Assembly: GCF_000313135.1 (NCBI RefSeq)
Contig: NW_004457356.1
Coordinates: 102,591 to 149,024 of the forward strand
Reading direction: 5' to 3'
Origin: Acanthamoeba castellanii str. Neff
Taxonomy: Eukaryota > Discosea > Longamoebia > Acanthamoebidae
DNA length: 46,434 nt
Below the pieces are notes generated by a model. It was not told the origin of the DNA. It was given only the letters and a program-made list of their open reading frames with translations, and ran no database searches. Shown piece after piece: positions 1 to 10,978 of this stretch. Positions within the stretch are counted from its first letter, which is position 1; each line of letters begins with the position of its first letter. A program made the position numbers and the translations under genes.

Positions 1-63
1 CCAGCCACCAGCCACCCAGCCACCAGCCACCAGCCACCAGCCACCAGCCACCAGCCACCAGCC
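1..63. repeat. Tandem 7-bp array (CCACCAG)n
   Basis: About nine slightly irregular copies, lying in what should be an intron of the kinase gene. Confidence 0.8.
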
Positions 64-1303
64 TCGCCAGCATCGTGATCATCGTAGGCGCGCAAAAAGG
101 AATACGAGGAGGCACCGGACGGACGACAGGCCTGGAAGAGGGGGAAGGGGTACCTCCTGGCCGGAGGGGGAGGACGGCAGGACGAGCTCCTTTACCGCCA
201 CGAGCTCCCCCGTGCGCACGTCGAGGGCCTCGAACACCTGCGCGCCACACACACGACACACGACACACACACAACACACACGCACACGACACACACACGA
301 CACACCACAAGGAGTGAATTGGTGGCGGTGGCGGTGGTGGCGGTGGGGTGCGTACTGTGCCAAAGGCTCCTTTGCCGAGCATGGGTCCCTTTTGCCACAG
401 CACGTCGGACGGGACCCGTGCGGGGGCTTCCGAGGGGTCGTCGCGGTCCACCCCACCCAATCGGTCCTTGGACGACGACGACGAGGAGGAGGAGGAGGAG
501 GGAGAGGAGGCCTTGCCCGCACGAGGGCTGCTCCCTCGCCGCCCATCGTCGACGTAGGTGGGGCTGCTGGCCACGCCGGCCTCCGCCTCACCAGCAGCAG
601 CAGCGAACGCTGCCCGCCCCCGCCCCTGCTGCTGGCTCTGCCTGTGCGGCGGGGTCGCTGGCGAGGCCATCCCCTCGTCTTGCTCGCCCTTCCCGCCGCC
701 GCCGCCGCCGCCGCCGCCCTGGTGCATTCATCGTTCGTCCGCCCAAAATGGTGGGGGGAAGCAGCCGTGTGATGGCACGCCATGAAGAGGACAGATTGGG
801 AGAGGAGGGGGGGGGCAGGAAAGGGGTCGTAGCGTACCCCCAGGGAGGAACGTGAAGGCCGGGCAGGAGCGAAGTTGAGGTAGAGCTTGAGGGTGGGAGG
901 CGGCCCCGCAGCTGCTGCAAACCGGCGCAGCCCCAGATGCTCGAATGCCTCCCGCAGGTCCGGCTCCGAGCGGACGGTGATCAAGTCCCCCTCTGCCAAT
1001 CGCCCACCACGCACCACCACGCACCACCAACCGCCCACCCAAAAAGAACAACCGCCCACCCACCACCCAACCAATCAAAACGAGGACACACGAGAAAGAA
1101 GGCAAGGAGGAGGGTCAGTTGCAGGCGCCGCTTTCCATCCGCCCCTGGGTTTGTCCATGGGCATCCGGTGGTGCATCCGGTGGTGCATTCGTGGGCAGCT
1201 GGCGTACCCTGGTCCCGATATTGGATGGCCAGCTGGGCGTCGGGAGGACACGCATGACCGTACTCTATCTCCAACTTCTCCAATAGGCCCGCATATCTAA
1301 CAC

Positions 1304-1339
<36 letters not shown>

Positions 1340-3508
1340 CACACACCACACACGGCACACACGGACACGGCACAGGGACGAGGTCAGGCGAGAGGTTAGT
1401 GGTGGTTGAGAGGGGGCTGGGTGGGTCGGGCAGTTACCCGATGTCCGCGGAGAGGCCGAGCACGCGTATCTCCTCCTCCCAGTGGCACTTGAGGCGAATG
1501 GCCGCCCCCGCCCCCGCCCCCGCTCCCGAGGAGGAGCCGGTCGGTTTGGGTCGCGGTGGGTGGGCCGCATCTTCGCCCTTGCCCCGCCCTTTCTTCTTCT
1601 CGGCCGCCTTGGGCTGCTGCTGCTGGGTGGTGCGCGGCACGTGCTCCCCGCCATCTGCGGGGCCAAAGTCGAAGGCCGAGGAACGGTAGGCCCACACGTC
1701 GAGCCAGCACTCGTCCCGCTTGTCCTTGCCCCCCACCACGTACTGTGTCGTGTCGTGTCGTGTCGTGTCATGTCGTGTCGTGTGTCGTGTGTCGCGTGTC
1801 GTGTGCCGTGTGTGCCGTGTGTGTGTGTCGTGAGTCGTGAGTCGTGAGTCGTGTGTGTGTGTGTGTGTGTGTGTGAGTGAGAGAGAGAGAGAGGTGCGAG
1901 CAGCCAGAGCAAAGGGGGAAGGAACGGAGGTGTGATTGAGGGAGCTGAGAGCGGGCAAGGCCTGGTGCGTGTACCAGTGTGTCTCCCCAGCCGGCGCAGG
2001 CGTGGAAGTAGCGCGGGGCGGGTACTGCGCCCTCCTCGTATGTAACCTGCGACCACGTGCGCGTAACTGTGTATCGTGTGTGCCGCGCATTGGAGGGGGG
2101 GCACATCCACCGACACGCCACGAACAAGCCGGAGGTGAGCGGGCGAGGAGACATCGCGAACGAGGAGGTGGAGGAAAGGCAAGGGGTACGGAAGGAGTAG
2201 GCGTGGAGGTGGTTGTAGACGGTGGCGCCGTCGGTGCCGCCAAAAATGTACATGGCCCGCCGGTCCGCCACGGCCGTGTGGCCCCACCGCGGGGAGGGCG
2301 GAAGGCCCCGCGTGTGAACCGCGCCCCACCGCCCCGTGTCAAAGTGGTACTCGTACAGCTCGGCGCCGCAATTGCCTCTGATGACACACACGCGCGCGCG
2401 CGCACGCACGCACGCACACACGCACACACACACGCACACACACACCATGCGTGAGGCGAGGTATGTGGGTGGGTCGGAGTGGCGGAGGAGGAGGAGGGCG
2501 CGTACGTGGCGGACTTGCCGCCCCACACGAACATGGACCGGTCGTGCACCACCGCCGTGTGATGGTAGCGCGCGAGGCCCTCCACCCGCACCGAGTCTGC
2601 CTTCTTCCACCGGAGGGACGGGCGAGAGAGGCGCCACACGTCGTCGCACACGAACCCGTGCTGACACAGCGCCCCACCCCATACACCATACCATAACCAG
2701 ATATTACGTCAACAGAGTTACCTACTAGGCGGGAGGGCGGGCAGATGAGTAGAAACGGGGCGGTGGTGCGTGAAGAAAGAGGTACCTGGTCGTAGCCACC
2801 GAAGACGTAGAGGTGGCGGCCGAAGGCGATGGCAGAGTGACCGTAGCGTGCGAGGAGGCCCGGCGGGGGTGGCGCGGGCGACGAGGGGCGGAGCCAGGCG
2901 TGGTGGGGAGGCGGCGCATAGGTGGCCAGGTCGTTGTGGTACCCGTTCGACTTGCCACCGTAGACCCACACCTCGTCCACGACGCCGCCGCCACCGCCGA
3001 GGCTGCTGCTGCTGCTCTGAATCGCCACCACCGCGTGGAAGTGGCGGGCAGGCGGCGCAGGCCCCGACGGGCCCTTCATGGCGGCCCACCGGCGGCGCCG
3101 CAGGTCGAACACGCTCACCACAAGGCCACCCCCGAACCCGCCCGCCCCATCGGCCCCGCCCACCACCTGTGCGGCGGCGGCGGTGCACCCCCAGACCAAG
3201 CCACCGCCGGTGGTCAAGTCAGCCACACCACCACGCCCCCCCGCCCCAAACGTACAGAGGCAGCGCAGCAGCAGTGCAACGGGTTTGGTGGGGGGAGGGG
3301 TGTTCAAGAGGCGCGACACATGTACCACGAGGGTGGGCTGCTGCTGCTCTGAACGGGCGGCTTTCCCGCCCCCTGGCGGAACGGCGGCGGCGACGAGTAC
3401 AGCGGCGTGGCCGTATCGCCCCTCGCCGTCGGTGCCGCGGCCCTGCTGCAGGCTCGTCCATAGGCCCACTGGCAGGAGCGGGTCGTCATCGTCGCGGTCG
3501 CCCTCCAT
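1..3508 (-). CDS. Kelch-repeat / PB1 / protein kinase fusion protein (3' part beyond window)
   Basis: A multi-exon gene read on the minus strand from an ATG at 3508 (MEGDRDDDDPLLPVG). The first part, about 3508-1690, encodes at least five Kelch-type blades with the RxxH...GG signature, for example RYGHSAIAFGRHLYVFGG and PRWGHTAVADRRAMYIFGG. A PB1 domain follows at about 1500-850: first strand IRLKCHWEEEIRVLGL with its basic Lys, then the acidic OPCA stretch YRDQ/EGDLITVRSEPDL split by an intron. Next comes the N-lobe of a protein kinase at about 480-150: glycine loop GPMLGKGAFGTVFEALD and VAVKEL with the ATP-binding lysine. The rest of the kinase lies off the window. PB1 plus kinase recalls MAP3K2/3 (MEKK) proteins, so a MAP3K-like signalling role with Kelch as protein-binding part is inferred. 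Long GT/CA-rich introns separate the exons. It is divergent from gamma-SNAP, 143 bp away. Confidence 0.82.
1299..1380. repeat. (CA)n and degenerate ACACGG microsatellite in an intron
   Basis: CA dinucleotides from 1301 to 1337 followed by CACGGCA-type variants. It lies between two PB1-encoding exons of the Kelch-PB1-kinase gene. Confidence 0.8.
1744..1892. repeat. GTGTC/TGTG/GA compound microsatellite in an intron
   Basis: Runs of TGTCG, then GTGAGTC, then (TG)n, then (GA)n in the Kelch-encoding part of the first gene. Confidence 0.8.
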
Positions 3509-3651
3509 GTGTGTCTCTCCCACTTCAACCTCGACTCCCTTGGGCGGCGTTTCCGTCGCCTTTTCCTGAGCCCTTTTCTTTTTGTTCCGTGTGCCCCAGC
3601 GGCCTCTTTTCGGCGGAGAGGTCGAAGCAAAAGGCAAAGGAGGAGAGGAGC
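3509..3651. promoter_or_regulatory. Divergent promoter, Kelch-PB1-kinase / gamma-SNAP
   Basis: 143 bp between two opposed ATGs, with no TATA-like box that I can see and pyrimidine-rich runs (CCTTTTCTTTTTG). Confidence 0.5.
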
Positions 3652-4266
3652 ATGAAGGGCGGAGCAGCAGCGACGGGCCAGGCCAAGAGCAGGCAGGGGG
3701 ATGACCTCCTCAAGGAGGGCGACAAATGGTGCGTCTCACGCCGTACAGAGGGAGAGGAAAGGGGGGGGGGATTCTGCAGATGGCTGGGTGTGCTCAATCG
3801 CGCGCGTGGGTGGTGGCCATGTTGTTCATTCGTCGTCGCGGCGGGGGTGGGTGTGGCAGCGCGCGCACCTCTCTCTTCAAGTGGACGCCCGACTGGGAAG
3901 GCGCCTTCATGGCCTACGAAAAGGCCGGTACCCGTGGCCCTCCTTGCTCCCCCTCCCCCCAACTTGGTGCACGCAGCTGCGCACCTTCTTCTTCTTCTCG
4001 CGTGCGGACACCTCACCTCGCCTGGGTGCCGTGTGCCAGCGCTGTGCTTCAAGGCGGCCAAGGACCAGGACAAGTGCAAGCACGCCCACCTCAAGGCGGC
4101 CGATGCCCAGTACAAATGCAACCTGTACCACCACCGCTACCACCACTACCACCACTACCACCACTACTACTACCACACCCTTCCTTCTGCCCCAAGCCAT
4201 AGTCGTGTCCCTGGCCACCACCCACGCTACTACTACTACTACGCGCAGCAGGCTGCAGCGCAAGCT

Positions 4267-4297
<31 letters not shown>

Positions 4298-5547
4298 GGT
4301 CGTCGTACTAATACTAGCGGTGGCGCGGTGCGTGCCACGTGGGGTGGGGGGCAGGGTGCACGGGGCAGCCAAGAACTACGAGGCGGCCGGGCACTGCGCG
4401 AGAGAGCAGAAGAACTGGGAGGAGGCCGTGGACTACTTCCGCAAGGCCTCCTCTCTCTACACCGAAAACGGCACCCTCGAGAAGGTACGCCTGACAGACC
4501 CCCCCCCATCCCAATGCCTGCCCCTCAGCTCCTACGCTCGCGCCTGCAGGAGGCCAACGCCCCCTCCTCTTCCTTTCCTCTCCTAATCGCGTGATTGGGC
4601 CGTGCGTGGCACAGGCCGCGGAGGTGCTGACTCAGGCGGCGCGTGGCCTCGAGGACAGCAATGCCGATGCCGCTGCCGACCTACTCTTGGAGGCTGTCGA
4701 TCTGCTCGAACAGGACTCCAAGCGAGGCGCTGGTACGTACCCCCGCGCGCCATCCTTCCCCTCTCTCTCTCTCTCTCTCTCTTGTGGTGTGTGGTGTGTG
4801 GTGTGTGTTTACGGTCCCATGCCCCCGTCATTTCCAAACGAATCCGTGGTTGGTTGGTCTCCACCAGGGGACGCCTTCAAGCGAGCCACTGCATTGCTTA
4901 TCAGAAACCAAAGGTCGCCTCCACGCGCGCGCGCTCTCTCGCTTGGGCGCTGTTTTTGTGTTGGCGTCTCTCACTCACGCCGCACCTCCCCCCGTGCGAA
5001 CGTTTGTCATCGGTGCCGCCGCACTCATCTCCACAGGATCGAGCGTGCGATCGGGGTGGTGGGCAAGGAAATCGAGTTCCTGCAGAGCAACAGCGAGGGC
5101 GGCAAGGGGCTGCACGAACTCCACAGGAGCCACCTGGCCCTGGTGATCCTGCACCTCCACCAAAACGACTACGTGGCCGCCGACAAAGCCTACAACCAGG
5201 CTCTCTCGTACGCCCGCACCCACCCACCCACCCCACTCCACCCCATCCCACCACCACCGGGGAGGACCGCCCCGCGTTGCCCCATTCCAGCATTTCCCTC
5301 CCTCGTCGTCTCCTCACCCGTGGCCACCTCGTGGATGGGTGGATGGGTGGGGGCACGCGCGCGCGCAGGTGCGAGGGCTTCGCGCCCTCCAACGAAGGCC
5401 GGGCTGCAGCAGAGCTGCTCGAGGCGTTCGAGAATAACGCGCCCGATACGCTGCAGGCCTGCCTCTCGCGTCAGGTGTTCACCTTCCTGGACGGACCGGT
5501 GCGCGTTCCCTCTTTTCTCCAACCAACCCGGGTTGCCCACGGGTGTA

Positions 5548-5584
<37 letters not shown>

Positions 5585-6065
5585 GCAAGCGCTGAGAGTG
5601 AGCTGTCTTCTGTCGCTGCGACTACGATGGCGGCCTGGCAGGTTCTCCGATTGGCCCGCGGCCTGCACGTCAACGATAGCGCAGCCTCCGGGTCATCGTC
5701 GTCGTCGTCGATGGCACCGCGGCAGCAGGGTGAGACAACGGACCTGCGCGCGCAGCTGCTCGCTCGGCCCGCCGCCCCGGCCAGGTGCGTTCTGCCTCCA
5801 CCCCCCAAATCACCCAATAAAGCCACCATGCTGCTGCCACTTGCTGACTTGTCCTCACGCCGCAAATGTCCCCAACAACAACAACACAACGCGGTGGTGG
5901 TGGTGGTCATGGTGGTGGACGTGGTATCTATCTATATATCGCTATAGTGTGCCGCCAAGCCAGCAAGAGAATACCGCCGCCGCCGCTAAGGGAGACGACC
6001 ATAGAGAGGACGAGGACGAGGAGGAGAACGAGGACGAGGAGGACGAAAAGTCGATCTTGCTGTGA
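3652..6065 (+). CDS. NAPG: gamma-SNAP (soluble NSF attachment protein, gamma)
   Basis: Adaptor that recruits the AAA ATPase NSF to SNARE complexes so they can be taken apart after membrane fusion; a cytosolic alpha-helical TPR-like protein. The start is ATG 3652 (MKGGAAATGQAKSRQGDDLL). Successive exons give typical SNAP helices: CFKAAKDQDKCKHAHLKAA, AAKNYEAAGHCAREQKNW, EEAVDYFRKASSLYTENGT, and the gamma-specific ALVILHLHQNDYVAADKAYN, which matches the LHRNDYVAAE block of animal NAPG. The C-terminus is very acidic (EDEDEEENEDEEDEKSILL), and the stop TGA is at 6063-6065. Introns contain His/Tyr-like CAC-TAC repeats and a (TG)n tract near 5551. The junction after exon 1 (about 3721-3728) could not be resolved to a clean GT-AG frame. 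The gene ends 100 bp from the convergent RPRD1-like gene. Confidence 0.9.
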
Positions 6066-6164
6066 TCTGAGATGGAATGCGCGCGTCCGGTGCGGCCGCC
6101 AATACAACGAGGCAGTCTGCTCGCGAGGTGTGATTGGGGAAACACAGACGGGTCTCTCGAGAGG

Positions 6165-6697
6165 TCAGTGTGGGGGCGGGCTGTAGTCGTAGTCGTAGTC
6201 GGCGAAGGGCTGTGGCTGGTGGGCGTGGGCGTGGGTGTGATGGTGCGGATGTTGGTGCGGGTGCAGCTGTTGGGGGGCGGGCATCCACTGCTGCGGCTGC
6301 TGCATCGGGTGGTGGTGCTGCAGCTGCTGTTGCTGCTGCTGCATCGGGTGGTGGTGATGATGATGATTGTGGAGATCCGGAGGAGCCGTCACGTAGGGGA
6401 GAGGCTGCACGTGGTGGTCCTGGCCCATAGGCTGAGGGAGAGCGCCGTTGAAGCCGGCCGGGGCGGAGAGTGGTGGTGGCGCGGCATACGACGAGGACGA
6501 CGATGATGCGAGGGGCGGCTGAAGGACGGCGGAGTAGGCGGGCGTCGAGGAAGAGGATGGAGTAGAGGGGGCGGCTGGCGCTGGCGCTGGTGCGGTGGAG
6601 AACAGCTTTTGTTTCTTGTAGGGGTTGGTCGCAGAGGCGTCCAGGATCACATCGTCCTCGTCGTCCACGGGCGGCTCTTCGGCCGGTGTGACGGGTC

Positions 6698-6750
<53 letters not shown>

Positions 6751-8647
6751 GCAGAAAGGTGTACGGGAGCTGCGTAGGTTGGTGTGGTGGTTGATGTTGA
6801 TGATGTGTTGGCTGTTGTTGTTGTTGCTGCTGCTGCTGCTGCCCAACAGTGGCGGCAGAGGCAGAGGAGGCAGACGGAGTGCCGCCCATAGAGGCTGTGC
6901 CGGGCTGGCGGGGACGATCGGGGATCGGCAGTGAGGGGTACTGGCTCTGTGGGAACAGAAGCCACCACAAGCACACGACACGGCACTGCGCATCAGCTGA
7001 TGCCGTTGCTGTGGGAGCGCGGGGGAGGGGGGGGGGTGGAGCGTGGCCAGTTGGAGTGGAGTGGTGGGCCGGGCCTAACCTTGATCTGGTTTTTGAGCTC
7101 CTCGGCTCTGGCCAGCTGTTGGAGGCAGTCCTGGAGTACGTTGGTGGTTTGGTTCATGGTGTTCTCCTGCTGGACGATGCACTCGGTGAGCATGGTGATG
7201 AAGTTCCCTCGCTTCTCCAGGTCGCTCTCCAAACTCCGCCGATACTGGTCAAGCACGTGGCTGGCTTCGTTGATCTCGTCAGCGAGTGCTGCGATGTCCT
7301 TGGGATCTGCGTCCACCACCGCACACGCACCACGGCACCCGCCGACGCGTGAGTCACTGTGGACGATGGGCTCTCGAGGCACACGCGCGTGCACCTACGC
7401 GTAGGGGTGGGTGAAGGAGGTTGATGACGCCACGCCCACGCCCACGACCCTGGAGGTGGGGGGAGGGGTACGGGTGGCTTGCTTCAGAAGGCGCCCGTCC
7501 ATGAGGCCCGTGCGGAGGTTGGCCACCTTCTCTGCGCTGAGGTCTTGGGCGATGGCCGCCTCCTCCAGATCGCGCATGGCCTTGGCGATGGCCGTTTCCT
7601 TGCCAAAGGCCATCTGGATCTGGCCGCCTTCCCCGGTGGAGGATCCCGCCTGCGCCGCCGAACAACGCCACGCGAGCCGTGACGGTGGTGGTGGTGGTGT
7701 GTGGTGTGTGGTGAGTTACATCACACCACGTCACACCACATCGGTAGCTACGGGCGTACGGGCCGTAGTGGTTTGGGGAGGAGGAGGAAGAGGGGGGGGG
7801 ACACAACCGCCATGCGGCAGAGGGGAGGAGGAGGACGGTACCGGCGTGGTGGCGGCGGTGGCGGTGGCGTGCGTGCTGTTGGCCTTCTCCAGCAGCTGAG
7901 CCTTGAGCGTGTCGATAAAGTCCTTGGCGTAGATGTTGCGCTCCACCCAGATGTCCAGCATTCGCCCGATTTGCCTCTTCACCTTGTCGTTGGAATCACT
8001 GCGTTTGGTTTTGTCGTGTCGTGTCGTGTCGACGGGCGCGGTGAGACCCCAGCGAGGCGTGTTGCCAGGTCAGCCCCACAAAAAGCGAGAGGAGAGGAGA
8101 GGAGAGGAGTCAGCAGCAGCACCAGTAGACGAAGACCATGCACGGCTCCAAGAACTTGGCAAACTCTTTGATGAACTCGTTCCCCTTCTTCTTGCTGGTC
8201 TGCACGATATCGTTGGCCAGCCAGAGGAACAACAGGCGCCTGTCCTTGGGGGCTAGAGAACGAGAGCGAGCACAGCCGGCATAAGCGAAAAGGAGCCCCC
8301 GGGGGGAGGGTGAAGCAGGGGCGTCGCCTTCTGGCGAGAGGCACCAGTGAGGTCAGGGAGGCGCACCCTTGAAGAGCTCGCGTTTCCATATTTCCACACT
8401 GGTGTGGTGCCGCTTCCGGTGGTACATGATCCAATGCGACAGAGCTGCCCCGCACCAACAACCACAATGTACACCAAAGAGCAAGCGCACAGTGTAAAAA
8501 TTGTGAGGGAAGAATTCGGATGCCTAATTGATTGATTTGAATGAAAATCGGCAGGGGAAGAGGATAGAACGAACTTTGTATGCTCTGCTGGGAGTCGCTA
8601 AGCAAGCGCAGCTTGTCGATGAGCACCTGCTCGGTGTAGGCCGACAT
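6165..8647 (-). CDS. RPRD1/Rtt103-like RNA polymerase II CTD-binding protein
   Basis: Nuclear transcription factor that binds phosphorylated RNA polymerase II CTD repeats and acts around 3'-end formation (family knowledge). It starts at ATG 8647 with MSAYTEQVLIDKLRLLSDSQ, which closely follows human RPRD1 (MSAFSEAALEKKLSELSNSQ). The CID domain continues with RRLLFLWLANDIVQTSKKKG, then VKRQIGRMLDIWVERNIYAK. A C-terminal coiled coil follows, about 7620-7085 (ALADEINEASHVLDQYRRSL; NTMNQTTNVLQDCLQQLARA), as in RPRD proteins. The tail is Pro/Gln/His-rich with 17 consecutive CAG glutamines (6699-6750) and an acidic patch (PVDDEDDVILDA). The stop TGA is at 6165. The reading frame before the polyGln tract differs from the frame after it and no intron explains this, so a frameshift, assembly slip or missed exon is likely there. 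Confidence 0.85.
6699..6750 (-). repeat. (CAG)17 coding tract
   Basis: Pure trinucleotide run encoding polyglutamine in the RPRD1-like gene. The reading frame on its two sides does not agree. Confidence 0.85.
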
Positions 8648-8715
8648 GATCTTGCGCTATGTTTGTTTTCTCTTTTTTTTTCTTTTTTTCTTTTGGACCC
8701 AACAGTTCCGTTGCC

Positions 8716-8727
8716 TTTGGCGGGAAA
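8716..8727 (+). promoter_or_regulatory. E2F-like box in the UBE2C/RPRD1 divergent promoter
   Basis: TTTGGCGGGAAA, the textbook E2F consensus, 85 bp before the UBE2C ATG and 69 bp before the RPRD1-like ATG. Confidence 0.55.
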
Positions 8728-8811
8728 ACAAGGAGAGCAGCGTTGCCAACTCGAGGTGGCCACGAGCAGCTCAGTAGATTGTAACCTTCTTGCCCACCCA
8801 CAATAGCCACC

Positions 8812-9577
8812 ATGCAAAGTCGCCGCCCTGTTCCGACCACAACCGCCCCGAAGAAAAAGACCGCCACGACCACCAGCTCGGCTCGTGATGGCTCCGTTAC
8901 GAAAAGGTAGGCAAGAGATTTGGATTGGGGAGGGGTGAGCCTGCACTCTCACACACGGTGCTAACTGCGATATAAATGCCACACCACCAATCGCGTGTTA
9001 TTACGAATCGACCTTTCGTCGTGTACAGATTGCAGTCGGAGCTGATGGGCCTGATGACAAGCAAGCAGGCGGGCATCTCAGCGTTCCCGGAAGGGGGCAA
9101 CTTCCTGACGTGGGCTGCCACGATCGTTGGGGTGGAGGGCACGCCCTACGCTGGACAGGCCTACAAGTTGTCCCTCCGCTTCCCCAGTGGCTACCCTTTC
9201 GCCCCGCCCGTGGTTCGATTCGAGACGGCGTGCTTCCACCCCAACGTCGATCAGCACGGCAACATCTGCCTCGACATCCTCAAGGACAAGTGGTCGGCCG
9301 TCTACAACGTCTCCACCATCCTCCTCTCCATCCAGAGTCTCCTTGGCGAACCCAACAACGACAGTCCCCTCAACCCGACCGCCGCAGCCCTCTGGCCCAC
9401 CCAGGAAGGTACGAGCACCCACCACCGCCGCTACCCCGCCGCCGCCACCGCTGGCCAGTCGTTCGTTGTGTGTTGAGCGAGCCACGTGACTCACGCACGC
9501 TCTCCGCGCTGCTTGCAGAGTACAAGGGGACCGTGGAGCGCAAGTACCGCGAGGCCACCGCCAACTGCAGGGAATAA
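8812..9577 (+). CDS. UBE2C: Ubiquitin-conjugating enzyme E2 C-like
   Basis: E2 enzyme that in animals initiates ubiquitin chains on mitotic substrates with the anaphase-promoting complex. Three exons can be placed: 8812-8904 or so, 9029-9408 and 9519-9577, with clean GT-AG borders. ATG 8812 begins a short basic tail ([20 protein letters not shown]) typical of the UBE2C N-terminal extension. The UBC fold follows: [20 protein letters not shown], the [15 protein letters not shown] block with its HPN motif, and [20 protein letters not shown] with the catalytic Cys. The C-terminal helix ends [18 protein letters not shown]. Length, about 175 residues, equals the family norm. It is divergent from the RPRD1-like gene across 164 bp that contain an E2F-like box, and 210 bp upstream of PSMD9 on the same strand. 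Confidence 0.95.
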
Positions 9578-9786
9578 GCTTTGCTGCAGCCTCCCCTCGA
9601 ACGAGCGACACGAGCTCCCCGTCGCGTGCCGCTGTGGTAGCGCAGCGTGGTGGGTGGAAAACTGTACATAACAAAAAGAATATAAATAAAAAAGGAAAAG
9701 CAGAGAGAAATTGGCAACAAGAAAGAAAATCAGCAGAAAAAAAGGGAAGTACGTGCTGCCATAACGGCCAAGGCCGCCACGCACAC

Positions 9787-10869
9787 ATGGAGACCGCCGC
9801 GAAGGAGCTCGTCCTCAAGAAAGACGAAGTGGAGCGAGAAATACAGGAGCTCACGGCCTACCTCACGGCACCTGGAATGCCAGGCCTCTCTGGGGGACTC
9901 GTTGATCGCGAAGGCTACCCGCTTGCGGACGTGGACAAGATCATAGCTGTGCGGCAGGCCCGCCACCGCCTGGCATGTACATCTACCCTGAGGCCTCGCT
10001 GCTGCTTCTCAACCCCCCCCCCCTTTGGTGCAGCTCCATGAAGGCGTGGCCACTCACGTCAAAGAAATTGTGTGTGTGGTCTATGTGCATTCTATTTTGC
10101 AGGCCTGCAAAACGACCACAAGGGCCTCATGGCCCAGATCGAGCGAGAGCTGCACACCTTGCACGCTGTCGGCAAAACCCGTGCTCCACCCCTCTCGTCG
10201 ACAGCAGCGGCGGAAGCAGCGTCTTCTGCCCCTGCGGCGGCGTGCGCCGCTTCCGACGAGAGCACCGCTGGATGGCACCTGAAGAAGCCCATCGCGCTTA
10301 TCGACCAGGTGTCGGACTCTTCTCCCGCCCACACTGCAGGGCTGCGCCCTGGTGACGTCCTCTTGCGCTTTGGCTCCGTCGGTACGGCAGCCGCCTCCCA
10401 GCGATGAGTCACTCCCACGTACCGCCAGTGCTTTGATTTGGTTTTGCCGAGATGACCACCTTATCACTCTCTCCCTCTCTCATATGTCTGTGTGTGTGTG
10501 TGTGTGTTCTATTTGCTGCTGTAATAATTCCAGTGCACGACGGGTCGTCCGGCGGAAGCGCGTCGCCCTGGCTGGGCCACATTGCGCAGGTGGTACGCGA
10601 CAGCGAGGGACGTGAGGTGGCACTCTGGGTGCGACGGGGCGAAAATCAGCACCTCCGCCTCATCCTCGTGCCGCGCCCCTGGGCCGGCCGCGGGCTCGTT
10701 GGGTACAAGCTAGCCTCCCACCACCCACGTGCCCTCCTGCCTCCTCCCCTCCCGATTGCTTTTGGTAGTGGGGCGGGTGGGCGGGTCGAGAAGGCTGCAG
10801 GTGCATCTCCTAATCCGCCACCTCGCGTGCGCGTGCAGGTGCCACATCGTGCCCCTTCCCGTGTCGTGA
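9787..10869 (+). CDS. PSMD9: 26S proteasome non-ATPase regulatory subunit 9 (Nas2/p27 assembly chaperone)
   Basis: Chaperone that helps assemble the base of the 19S regulatory particle by holding Rpt5 (family knowledge). Four exons fit with clean borders: 9787-9976, 10103-10381, 10534-10702 and 10839-10869. ATG 9787 gives METAAKELVLKKDEVEREIQ. The N-terminal helical domain holds VDREGYPLADVDKIIAVRQA followed by RHRLACLQNDHKGL across the first splice, as in human RHNIICLQNDHKAV. A PDZ domain follows (SSPAHTAGLRPGDVLLRFGS; GREVALWVRRGENQHLRLIL). The end, PRPWAGRGLVGCHIVPLPVS, matches the human WAGKGLLGCNIIPLQR. AAATAAAA lies about 11 bp after the stop. The gene sits head-to-tail with UBE2C upstream and ADCK2 downstream. 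Confidence 0.94.
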
Positions 10870-10978
10870 GCCCGCGAAAGAAATAAAACTTCCCAAAAGG
10901 AAAGCAAAGGAAAAGCACCCCAAAAAACAAAAAGGGGGGTTATGGTTTGAACCAACGTAGAGGCCAGTTGTTGCGAGG

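Noticed and set aside
2770..4311. 513-codon plus-strand frame rich in Arg/Pro
   Set aside because: It covers the antisense of Kelch exons and reads through the gamma-SNAP promoter and introns. GC-rich DNA keeps such frames open without selection.
9205..9225. GTGGTTCGATTCGAG, resembling a tRNA B-box
   Set aside because: It lies inside the conserved UBE2C coding exon, and no tRNA cloverleaf can be folded around it.
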